Source of the DNA: Hirudinaria manillensis
Taxonomy: Eukaryota > Annelida > Clitellata > Hirudinida > Hirudinidae
Assembly (NCBI GenBank): GCA_034509925.1
Contig: CM067530.1
Span: 11,498,501 to 11,562,500 of the forward strand
Length of the DNA stretch: 64,000 nucleotides
Direction: 5' to 3'
Part shown: one piece after another, positions 36,880 through 55,430 of the stretch
Layout: every line of letters starts with the position of its first letter
How positions within the stretch are numbered: the first letter of the stretch is position 1
Program-made: the position numbers and the translations under genes
The notes under the pieces: generated by a model
What the model was told of the DNA's origin: nothing
The model's database searches: none
The model's input: only the letters and a program-made list of their open reading frames with translations

Positions 36880-37078
36880 GTGGATAATTATTAAAAGCTA
36901 AAGTCAATGTTCCCAGTTGAAAGATTCTTCGAACAACTGCAATTAACAGGAAATTGTCGTGGGTTTTCATATGTTGTTCCGTTTGTTGATAATCAATCAT
37001 AGCTTGATAGCTCAGATTGGTTCACATTAATTCACTGATAACAAGTCATCTTTGATGATGATAAGGGCGACGACGACG

Positions 37079-37176
<98 letters not shown>

Positions 37177-37634
37177 CATCATCGTCGTCGTCATCATCAT
37201 CATCATCAAGCTTAAGTTCAAATCCTTGCAAGAGGTGGACAGAAACCTCTGACCCTCGAGGTTTTATCCTCCAACGAAAAGTTTAAAATTGAACTTAATA
37301 TTCGATCCAAAGATGAACGATAACGACACTTTGTGTTTTTTATTAATTAACTATTTATTTATTAATAATCTTCGTTGTTATTAAATATTATTAATATAAT
37401 TAATATTATTAATATTATTAATATAATTTTGCATCTTATCCACAATCTGTTAAAACTGTCACTGTGTAAAGCAGACGTGTTGATATTGATTGATTTTCTC
37501 GTCCAAATGTTCTGACAATCAAAATCCTGATAAAGATGTTTATGACATTTTAAGAATTGATTCTTTTTCTAATCTCTCAATTAAATAATAAATAGTAGCA
37601 ATCGGAAGAGAAACTGAAACCGAAAGTTCAAATT
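36712..37634. other. Spacer between Ly6 genes 1 and 2, with ATT repeats
   Basis: This AT-rich spacer has (ATT)n runs at about 36853-36880 and 37080-37200, and no gene. The promoter of Ly6 gene 1 should be in its left part. Confidence 0.45.
37080..37207. repeat. (ATT)n/(ATC)n microsatellite
   Basis: About 95 bases of nearly pure ATT triplets run into ATC/GTC triplets. Long open frames of Asn, Ile or Asp across it are artefacts of the repeat. Confidence 0.9.
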
Positions 37635-38386
37635 CTACTGATTCCATTCCAATAAAAACCTGCCTTGCATAATCTTCAGAACGATGTTGGAAAATACGAC
37701 AAGAGGCAAATTGACGAACAACGTCCATGATACTTTGGAACTTTTTGAAGTGTTGCACAGATTATAATTACAATAACAAATGTGAAATGTTCCTCCCAAC
37801 TTAATTTCTTCACGGCAACCCATTTTTTCAAACATATTATTGTGGCAGTAGCGTTTTATCTTATAATAATCTGGAATAATTTTAATCTTTCGCATTGAAA
37901 ATAATTTGAATTTATTTTGCTGACATTAATTGTCATTTAATGTCGAAGTATAATTTGGAATCAATAATAATAACAGTGCAATAGCGGAGCATTTTCGCCG
38001 TGGAGATCCAAACAACATCAAAAAGAGATCTGACATTCATCATCATCATAACCATCATCATCGTGCTCGTCGTTGTCATCATCATATACTCATATATATA
38101 TATATATATATGGATATATATATATATATCCACTATATTATATATATATCCATTGCTTACCATTATACAGCAGTGTGGTTATCTCCGTGGCACAAGTAAG
38201 GCCTTTGTTACATGAAACAACATAAGGTCCTTTCGGAGAGGGATTATGGCACGAATCCTTTGTTAAACTGTCAGTTTCACACTTAAAGCAGTTGTGAATA
38301 ATAATTTCTGGGATCAACAACAATTTCCCGATGCCAAGAAAGGATGCAAAGATGGCGACAAAGATGGATGGTATAGGCGAGTTCAT
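37635..38386 (-). CDS. Ly6/uPAR-type three-finger GPI protein 2
   Basis: Two exons (38161-38386 and 37635-37870) join in phase 1 to give 153 residues. A hydrophobic N-terminal signal is followed by the first finger (NCFKCETDSLTKDSC), then YVVSCNKGLTCAT, YCHNNMFEKMGC and the closing block ICYCNYNLCNTS. The C terminus is hydrophobic (LFVNLPLVVFSNIVL) but continues for a further 15 mostly polar residues, so a GPI signal is less clean here than in gene 1. An (AT)n run of about 60 bp lies in the intron beside the donor. It is the most divergent member of the array. Confidence 0.78.
38091..38152. repeat. (AT)n dinucleotide run
   Basis: About 60 bases of mostly alternating AT with a few GG interruptions, inside the intron of Ly6 gene 2, eight bases from its 5' splice site. 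Confidence 0.85.
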
Positions 38387-38547
38387 AGCGGTGAGTTTTA
38401 ATTAAATTATTTAAATATAAAATATATTTTCTAGTATCTTTCTGAGTAATTCAAAATAACAACTTAATGGAGGCTCAGGTATGCATAAAGTTTCACTATT
38501 GAATATTTATTGTTATTAACGAATAAATAACATAAAATCGTAATGTT

Positions 38548-38735
38548 TTACAAGATTGAGCAAAATGAAATTAGGTTTTTATACGTTAGTCTTAATCCAT
38601 TTTTTAACGTCAATGATCTGTCAGTTAAAACTCTGTTGATATTATATTGATGATGCTTCAGTGCAATGATAAGCACGTCGTCATCGACTTCCTGAGTCTT
38701 TTGATTCAAGTATTGCATGGTGAGGGCAGAAGGAT
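38548..38735 (-). CDS. Possible terminal exon of an unrecognised gene
   Basis: On the minus strand a GTAACAG acceptor at 38736 opens an in-phase stretch of 61 codons ending in TAA (begins DPSALTMQYLNQKTQEVDDD, later LIIALKHHQYNINRVL). It reads like protein rather than AT-rich noise. A second candidate exon lies upstream at about 38906-39003, after a TTTTCTAG acceptor (QFGSAHPALTQEAKKILQCF). I could not connect the two in frame with a good donor. No family is recognised. It lies between Ly6 genes 2 and 3 and is unlike them. Confidence 0.3.
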
Positions 38736-39678
38736 CTGTTACCCTTCAACTCACAATCCATCAGCTGACGTCATGAAGTGTGACACTCCAATTCTGATCT
38801 CGACAGAATGGAGATGAGGTATCCTTGCTTTGTTTTGTTTATTATTATATTTTATCAATATTATATTTATTATTACGTTTTGTTTTCTTTGTTTGAATGT
38901 TCGAATCTTTTGCCGCAGTATGTTTTGGTCAGGAATATTAAAACATTGCAGAATCTTTTTGGCCTCCTGAGTCAATGCAGGATGAGCACTTCCGAATTGT
39001 CTAGAAAACGAAATAGGATTGTTGCTGTCGTTGTTATTGTTTCGGTTGTTTTTATTATATTTTTTAATTATGTTTTAACCATAATTTGTCACAAGTTCGT
39101 TTCAATTATTTATCATTTATCAAAATAAACATCACGAAAGATGTCGTTGGATTGATTTTCAGATTAAAGCCCTGTTATCATTAACTATAATTGAATGTTT
39201 TTACAAACAAATTTTCAGTTGAAATTCACTTATCTGTTGTCCATTTCATCCGATCCATACTGATATTCCAGTTTAACGTTAATCGGTTGAACTTTAAACT
39301 CACTTTAAGCAACACGTCATCCAGACCCATCTTTAAAATCTCTCCTTCCCTCCTAACTCAGATAAACTTTCAAATTTTGTTGTATATTCCACTCACAGAG
39401 GAATTTGAAGATTTATTTTAAAATGGTGGAAAAACTGAAAACAGCTGGAATTATATTGCGATTAGAATTCATAACTCCATTGTTTATCATCAATCATTAT
39501 ACGTATGCGTTCATTGGACTAAAGCTGAATCAATAATTATTGATCCATAGGGTATCTTGTAGGGTATCTTGGTAATCTTTGAGATGTCAGAGTCCTAATC
39601 CTTCAAAGCCTAATCCTATGATCAAGCGATCCAAAGCTAAAATGGTACCACAACATATTTCTGATTTTCGTTTTAAAT
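38736..39678. other. Spacer with candidate exon fragments
   Basis: Apart from the protein-like stretch at about 38906-39003 (minus), this AT-rich spacer shows no certain feature. Confidence 0.3.
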
Positions 39679-40317
39679 TCAAACGATCAATGGAACCGTC
39701 AGCATGAACAGGAACAAGGTCAGGTCAATCTTGACCAGCCAATCAGAACGATTGCAGTAGCTGGTGTCACAAGTACAGAAGATTTTATCGTAGTTTATAA
39801 GATCAGGAACATTTTGACACGTGAATATGTTTTCAGACGGTGAATACTGACAACCTCTCTTTAAGTAGATGGCGCTACCTGGATTGAGGTCATAAATGGA
39901 AATATTATTCATTAAATTAGAATTAAAAATAAATGAAATTTTAATTTGACATTTAATTTCATTTAAAATTCAACATGTACCTGTTTTAGCCCCATTAGAG
40001 TTATTTGAGGATCAGATAAGACATTAATTTGTTAAACATTAGTTTGTCCGATATCTTCTGAGTATATGAACACTTTAAAACTTAATCGTATCAATGGGAA
40101 GAAGCCAGCAACTACCGTTTACCCATCTCGTGGTCTTGGTGCAATAGCCCCCGGTGCAATCCACTTCGTACTTGATGTCATCGGGATTGATGTTCTCGCA
40201 ATCCGGAAGGTCGCCGTATCTCGACTCGCATTGGAAGCAAAAGTTGTTGATGCAGTTGGTTGGATGTTGACAGCTCGTCGCAAGGATTAGAAGGATACTC
40301 ATCCAAGAAGACGTCAT
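39679..40317 (-). CDS. Ly6/uPAR-type three-finger GPI protein 3
   Basis: Two exons (40116-40317 and 39679-39878) join in phase 1 to give 133 residues. The start is the ATG at 40317 (MTSSWMSILLILATSC), a clean signal peptide. The cysteine pattern is complete: FCFQCESRYGDLPDC, VDCTGGYCTK, RGCQYS, FTCQN and FCTCDTSYCNRS. The hydrophobic tail (LTLFLFMLTVPLIV) fits a GPI-anchor signal. The VDCTGGYCTK block is shared almost exactly with genes 4 and 5, so these three form one subgroup. A copy of the 3' part of its first exon survives at 43256-43337. Confidence 0.85.
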
Positions 40318-41083
40318 GGCTTCTGATTGTAGCTTCAATTTCTTAATTATCGAATATTTACATTTAAATTTATCTCGAATTGTTTCTAATTCAAGTCTCT
40401 TGAAACATTCAAACGACACTTATTCGTAGTCGATTTGTTCACCCGAGAAACACAACACAAACGACTTAAGAAAGAGCAACTCTGTTAAAAGCTGATTTCA
40501 AGTTGCAAAAGAAAGTTCATTCAATCAGTCATAGTTCTCAGCTATTCATTCAACCTGCTTTTGAAAGCTTTTGCAAGTAAAACTGTTTATGCTAAGATTT
40601 TGAATGACCTCATTAAAGAGATTTATTAAGATAAAAGAGAACGGAATTAGAGAGGCCTTATAAGGTATACGCTGGTATATAAAAAAAATCAATCCTCATC
40701 ACGTAATGTTTAACATTTTTTTACCAAACTTCGATGATGATTGAAGTGATGACGTGATGACGATCAATCATTTTACTTTATAATTTGCATCAAACAAATA
40801 TCGTTGACAAGTTATTCGCTAGACCACCCTTAACCTTTGTGGCTCTTTTCTTATAACTTCGGTATCTTTATTTTAAAAATTAACCGTTTATTTGCGTAAT
40901 TAAAATTAAATAAACAACATAATAAAACGTTTCGAAGGATTCATTTATATCTTGTCATTGAAAAATACCTAAAAATGATTCCACGGAAAAGGAAAATATT
41001 AAAGCATTCTAATCTGATGAATATGATGCATGTTCTCGTTAAAAAAAAACCACCATCTTTGGTCCAAACTACGTCAACGATTG
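40318..41083. other. Spacer between Ly6 genes 3 and 4
   Basis: AT-rich DNA containing the presumed promoter of Ly6 gene 3. From about 40902 onward the sequence is repeated at 43338 onward as part of the local duplication. Confidence 0.5.
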
Positions 41084-42289
41084 TCAGCGAAACATTGCCA
41101 TGGCAACCAAACAAAAGATGGCAAAAGGCGTTTTCCATTCGAGCTTCGTGGCTCCATTGCAGTAGATAGTGTCACAAGAACAGCTTTCTTCTACGTAATC
41201 TTCGACGTAGGACAAGGAACAGCCGAAGTCCTCACCCGGATCGTCATCCATGTAACAACCTCGACGTGTATAAAAGACGACACCTAGAAAGACAATAGTT
41301 TCTTATTCAGAGATCGTGAATATCGAAGAAAAAAAAACCATTTGAACAATGGGTGGCCTTTTCATATGATTTAATATTTTGATATTTTAATATATTACTT
41401 TAATTTTTTTTTTATTATTTCACTTTAGCGTTACAAAGGATTTGCACTTGATGCATTTCCTACTGAATGAGTCTCGCCCCTAACAGCTGCAAGTTATAAA
41501 AAGATCGTAGATTGTTATTCAGTTAAATCACATGCCGACCGGTTAGAACCGGTATTCTTTGGTAATTAATATTACCTATGCCTATTCAACGGCTTTTTCA
41601 TTCTATTCTGTACATCCACGTAAACAGGCCTCATGTGAATGTCCAATTATTTTCTTTGCTTTTAAAGCTCTCGTATTTTAAACTAACAACATTTCACATA
41701 TTTATTACTTATTTTAATTAAATTTAAGTATTAATATTAATATAATTAACAATACTAATTAATTAAATTGTTTTAATTAGTAAATTATTCAAGATTTCAA
41801 TAATTATTAATTATTTATTAATTAATAAATTCGCCAACTGCAGAAGCATGAATTAAATAAACCACTCGAATCATTTTTATGGTAATTAACTCTAAATTGA
41901 AATATTTAATATTTAAACAAAAGCAATTCTCCAGCATGAGAGACCGATCAAAAGAACAAGAAAAAGGCAGACAATGGATTGTATCACTTTGAAGCATCAC
42001 AAATTCCTCTTCAGACGTTTGCAAGAATTTCTTTTATGACCTCAAGGGGTATGAAAAATAAGATTCAACAAATATAGTCACAATTGAATAGTACTAGCTG
42101 ACACCAGGATTGCTATGGTAAGATTTATAAAATAATAATAATAATTAATAAAATAATAGTAATTAATACTAATAATAATAATATATAATATTAATTTAGG
42201 CTTTATGTTCTTGAAATCATTCGCAGATGAAACAAAATGTAATGCTGGACGACCAAAGGTTATATAAATAAATTATTATTATTAACCAA

Positions 42290-42329
<40 letters not shown>

Positions 42330-42690
42330 ATATTATATATATTGTGCATCTCAATAATAGATTATAGTATTTATTTATATTACATGTGTATTTATCGCTA
42401 TTATTATTATTGGCATTGTTTTTATTACCTGGAATGGTAACCATCGATCATTAATGCCTACCATTTCTGGACCTGGTCAGTTTGGTGCAGTATCCACCCG
42501 TGCAGTCGACTTGGTAGGTCACAGAGTCCGTGATGATGACGTCACAATCCGGTGAAGAACCGTTCGTGGAATCGCAGCTGAAACAAAAGTTGTCCGAAAG
42601 TCCGGAAACCGGAGTCGATATCAACACGACGATGATGGAAAAGGCTCCAGTGATGGTAATGATGCTCTTCAATTCATTCTTCTCGGCCAT
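41084..42690 (-). CDS. Ly6/uPAR-type three-finger GPI protein 4
   Basis: Two exons (42462-42690 and 41084-41283) join in phase 1 across a 1.2 kb intron to give 142 residues. The N terminus (MAEKNELKSIITITGAFSII) is a signal sequence with a polar start. The domain begins NFCFSCDSTNGSSPDC and continues with VDCTGGYCTK, RRGCYMD, FGCSLSYVED and SCSCDTIYCNGAT. The tail (FAIFCLVAMAMF) is hydrophobic and short, fitting a GPI signal. It is a near copy of gene 5, whose first exon differs by only a few codons. Both second exons encode KTPFAIFCLVAMAMFR at the end. Confidence 0.83.
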
Positions 42691-43255
42691 GTTTGGAACG
42701 CTTAAAGTTGGAACGTGCTGGCGTATTCACACTCGTCTTGTATTTTGGTATTTGATATTAAATAATTTAAATAATTTATTTAAACGTATTTAAACAATCT
42801 AAACCTGAGAATAATTCTCCTGCAGGCAGCTACTTTCATTGAAACAACTCGAGGCAATACTTCTCACGTTCCTGTGATCGTCTATTTGAGCTCAATAATA
42901 GGCCTTGTTTTCTCTGATTGCTTTACAGAGCAGGCCTTCCTGATAGATCGTTTGGTTACTAAACTTTAGTATCTTCGCTCTATTGTCTGTCTGTCATGTT
43001 ATTCATCTCGTTAGCAACTGCTTACAACCAGCTATTCTTACTTTGCACTTTGATTATCGAATGCAATTGGTCTGATCTCAATTTTTGGAACGCGATGTCC
43101 ACCCAACCGCACCGCTTAGAGTTCAGGTCTTAGCTCTGGAATTTACTGATTGTGGAGGAAGAGAATGAATTGGGTCAGTTCGTATCTGGGTCGCTTTCCA
43201 GAGAACTCTGAGTATCTCAAAACTTTAAAACTTAATCGTATCAATGGGAATAAGC

Positions 43256-43337
43256 CAGCAACTACCGTTGACCCATCTCGTGGTCTTGTTGCAATAGACC
43301 CCGGTGCAATCCACTTCGTACTAGATGTCATCAGGAT
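43256..43337 (-). pseudogene. Truncated copy of Ly6 gene 3 exon 1
   Basis: The 3' part of the first exon of Ly6 gene 3 (codons around VDCTGGYC) is present, including its donor region. The 5' part with the signal peptide is missing and is replaced directly by sequence that lies 0.7 kb further on in the parent copy. The VDCTGG-YC block carries changes (for example the Gly-Tyr region reads differently), and no second exon belongs to it. It is a relic of the duplication. Confidence 0.75.
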
Positions 43338-43527
43338 TGTACTTTCAATTAAATAAACAACATAATAAAACGTTTCGAAGGATTCATTTATATTTTGTCA
43401 CTGAAAAATACCTAAAAAATGATTCCATGGAAAAGGAAAATATTAAAGCATTCTAATCTGATGAATATGATGCATGTTCTCGTTAAAAAAAAACCACCAT
43501 CTTTGGTCCAAACTACGTCAACGATTG

Positions 43528-45315
43528 TCAGCGAAACATTGCCATGGCGACCAAACAAAAGATGGCAAAAGGCGTTTTCCAGTTGAGATTCGTGGCTCCA
43601 TTGCAGCGGCTGGTGTTGCAGGAACAGCTTTCTTCCACGTAATCTTCGACGTAGGCCAAGGAACAGCTGAAGTCATTGTCTGAATCCTTATCGTGACAAC
43701 CTCGACGTGTATAAAAGACGGTACCTAGAAAGACAAGTTTTTAATTCAAAGTTCGTGAGTATCGAAGAAAAAATCCATAATCATAGTAATTATTAATAAT
43801 CACAATAATATACAATATTAATATAGGTTTTATGATCTTGAAATCATTCGCAGCTGAAAGAAAATGTAATGTTGGACGACCAAAAGTTATACAAATAAAT
43901 TATTATTATTAACCAATAATATTATTATTATTAGCAAAAGTGGCATAGTAACGAGGGTTTGTAAAATCGGATTTATTTTATCAAATATAAGCGAATTTAT
44001 TTTCTCAATTTGCCCATCAGCTCATTCTAAAGCTCTCAAAATCGTTGACTGCCGCATCTCCTTTCGGGTGGATCTCGTCGTCTCTAGTTGATCTCACTCT
44101 TGCATCACATCAGACTAGCGAAGCCACAGCTCCGACTTCGCCCTGCACTGTCCTGAACGTGATGCCGAGGCACTTTTTGAAATTGTCCAGCCAACCGTCG
44201 CTTGCCATGAACTCCGGAATGAGCATCAGCTCGACCAGTTTCATTGCCTTCTCCTCGATCACATCGCCGCTGACAGGCAGATTCTGTCCTCTTGCCTGCT
44301 TCAGCCACACGAGTATTTCCTCATCGAGCTTCGGGTGATAAGCCTGCGTCAGCTTCCGCATGAAGCCCTGCAGTTCGATGGAACTCCAGCTTTGATTGCA
44401 TTCTTCTTGCTGAGAATGCCTTTCAAGGTGGTTCTCTTAACTTTGACGCCCCATTTATTGCTAATCTCCCTGGCCATCTTAGAATGATTCGGCTCCTTCT
44501 TTAAGGCATCAATGATCTCCTTCTACTCCTTCAGCGTAAAATCGGTTCTCTTGCGTTTCTGAACTGATATTTGCTAATCCTCACTCCAACTCGCAATTCT
44601 CACATAAAATCTCGACATTCACTCTCATTCCTATTAACACTCCCAGTCAACTTTGCCCATTCGACCAATCAAATTCCATGGAACGTTCCATCACCTTTCT
44701 TAATCATCCCTCACCAACAAGTCCTGGGTAAGTATTAACCTGATCAAGTCTTAAAAATACAAAGTAATGTCTCTTAATTACTTCTCCCCTGACAGAAAAT
44801 ATGTCCTTAACTTTATGGGTTAAATAAACATTGTCAAAACCCTGATGGCATAGTAGCGAGGGTTGGTGTGGCATAGTAAATTTATTTTGTATTGAATTTT
44901 GTCGTTACCGAGCAAAAGTGGCATAATAATGAGGGTGGACTAGTAGCAAGATTTGACAGTATATATATTGTGTATCTCAATAACAAATACTCTAGTATTT
45001 AATGATATTACATATGTATTTATCGCTATTATTATTAGCATTGTTTTTATTACCTGGAATGGTAACCATCGATCATTAATGCCTACCATTTCTGGACCTG
45101 GTCAGTTTTGTGCAGTATCCACCCGTGCAGTCGACTTGGTAGGTCACGGAGTCCGTGATGATGACGTCACAATCCGGTGAAGAACCGTTCGTGGAATCGC
45201 AGCTGAAACAAAAGTTGTCCGAAAGTCCGAAAGCCAGAGTCGATATCAACACGACGATGATGGAAAAGGCTCCATTAATGGTAATGATGCTCTTCAATTC
45301 ATTCTTCTCGGCCAT
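43528..45315 (-). CDS. Ly6/uPAR-type three-finger GPI protein 5
   Basis: Two exons (45087-45315 and 43528-43724) join in phase 1 to give 141 residues. The first exon is almost identical to that of gene 4 (MAEKNELKSIITINGAFSII, NFCFSCDSTNGSSPDC, VDCTGGYCTK). The second exon has diverged more, especially around the third finger: RRGCHDKDSDNDFSCSLAY and SCSCNTSRCNGATNLNW replace the gene 4 residues while all cysteines are kept. This pattern suggests the finger loops change faster than the scaffold. The frame is intact despite a transposon relic in the intron, so the gene is probably functional. Confidence 0.83.
43934..44940 (-). mobile_element. Decayed pogo/Tigger-like DNA transposon relic
   Basis: Inside the intron of Ly6 gene 5 the minus strand encodes a CENP-B-like transposase N terminus. 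A psq-type helix-turn-helix lies at about 44390-44560 (KKEPNHSKMAREISNKWGVK). Next is a CENPB-type DNA-binding domain at 44110-44361 (HPKLDEEILVWLKQARGQNL, then MASDGWLDNFKK). An in-frame stop interrupts the first helix region, and a frameshift separates the two domains. The DDE catalytic part is absent. Copies of a motif like AAAAGTGGCATAGTAACGAG occur near both ends in the same orientation. They are absent from the corresponding intron of gene 4, so the insertion followed the duplication. Confidence 0.7.
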
Positions 45316-46419
45316 GTTTGGAACGCTTAAGCATTCACACTCGTCTTGTATTTTGGTATTTGATATTAAATAATTTATTTGAACGTATTTAAACAATCTA
45401 AACCTGAGAATAATTCTCCTGCAGGCAGCTACTTTCATTGAAACAACTCGAGGCAATACTTCTCGTGTTCATGTAATCGTCTATTTGAGCTCAATAATAC
45501 GTCTTGTTTTCTCCGAATTGCTTTACAAAGCAGGCTTTTCTGATAGATAGTTTAGTTACTAAACTTTAGTATTTTCGCTCTATTGTCTGTCTGTCATGTT
45601 ATTCATCTCGTTAGCAACTGCTTACAATCAACCATCCTTACTTAGCACTTTGATTACCGAATGCAATTGGTCTGTTCTCAGTTTTTGGAACGCGATGTCC
45701 ACCCAGCCGCACCTCTTGGGGTTCAGGTCTTAGCTCTGAAATTTACTGATTGTGGAGGAAGAGAATGAATTGGGTCAGTTCTTATTTGGGTCGCTTTGCA
45801 GAGAACGGATTGGTTAATAATAATAATATTATTATTATTACAATACCATAATAACATTATAATAATAATAATATTATTATAATAACATAATAACATTTTT
45901 ATTAATATTATTATTATTATAATAACATTATTAATAATGTTATTATTAATATTATTATTATTATTATTATTATAATTGGTCATGATAAATATGCCCGAGA
46001 ATGTATCGACACATTCACTGCGGAGAGGGATTGTTACCTTTGGTGCAGTCACTCGTAAATAATGAATGGACGAATAGCTGGCTTCATGAATATTCAATCA
46101 AGTTATTAATATTATAATTATACAACCAATCGGACGCGTAAATCTAAATGTGGAGATTAAATCACAAATGCAGTTGTTTCTAGGCTGTCAATTTCGATGA
46201 AAATCAATGATTTTACAGACATTTTACAAACATTTTCCCTCGGAAATCAGAACCGGAAATTTGAAATCAAAGACAAACTCAGATACAGACGCCAGAGAAT
46301 CAGGTCTGAAAAGAGAAAAAAAATTCCAGCACGATTTTACTGAAACGACACACACGCTAAATTAGGCTTCTACAAAGAACCTCTTTCACTTTCAGCCCCC
46401 AGAAACTGGACCGACTGAA
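45316..46419. other. Spacer between the Ly6 array and the Roco gene
   Basis: The left half belongs to the duplication, and (ATT)n/(AAT)n runs lie at about 45820-45975. The rest is AT-rich with no exon seen. The 3' UTR of the Roco gene should end here. Confidence 0.45.

Positions 46420-55430
<9,011 letters not shown>

Larger units (their letters stand above)
43207..45806. repeat. Second copy of a tandem segmental duplication
   Basis: This segment repeats about 40050-43206 in the same orientation. 43211-43337 matches 40064-40190, 43338 onward matches 40902-41335, 43780-43925 matches 42140-42300, 45000-45470 matches 42360-42870, and 45685-45806 matches 43085-43206. Relative to the first copy it lacks the equivalents of about 40191-40901 and about 41336-42130. 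It has gained a transposon-like insert at about 43934-44940. The match is close enough to read by eye over hundreds of bases. Confidence 0.85.

Noticed and set aside
36838-37207. CRISPR-like array
   Set aside because: The repeats are simple triplets without spacers, and this is a eukaryotic nuclear sequence.
37027-37252. Poly-Ile and poly-Asn frames
   Set aside because: Artefacts of the (ATT)n run between Ly6 genes 1 and 2.
41088-41104. ATTGCCATGGCAAC, a near-perfect X-box
   Set aside because: It encodes the conserved VAMAM residues of the Ly6 tail; the match is explained by coding sequence and is not kept in the gene 5 copy.
40950-41300. Plus-strand 64-85 codon frames over Ly6 gene 4 exon 2, repeated at 43474-43683
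   Set aside because: Antisense shadows of the Ly6 second exons; the minus frame has the cysteine framework and splice sites.
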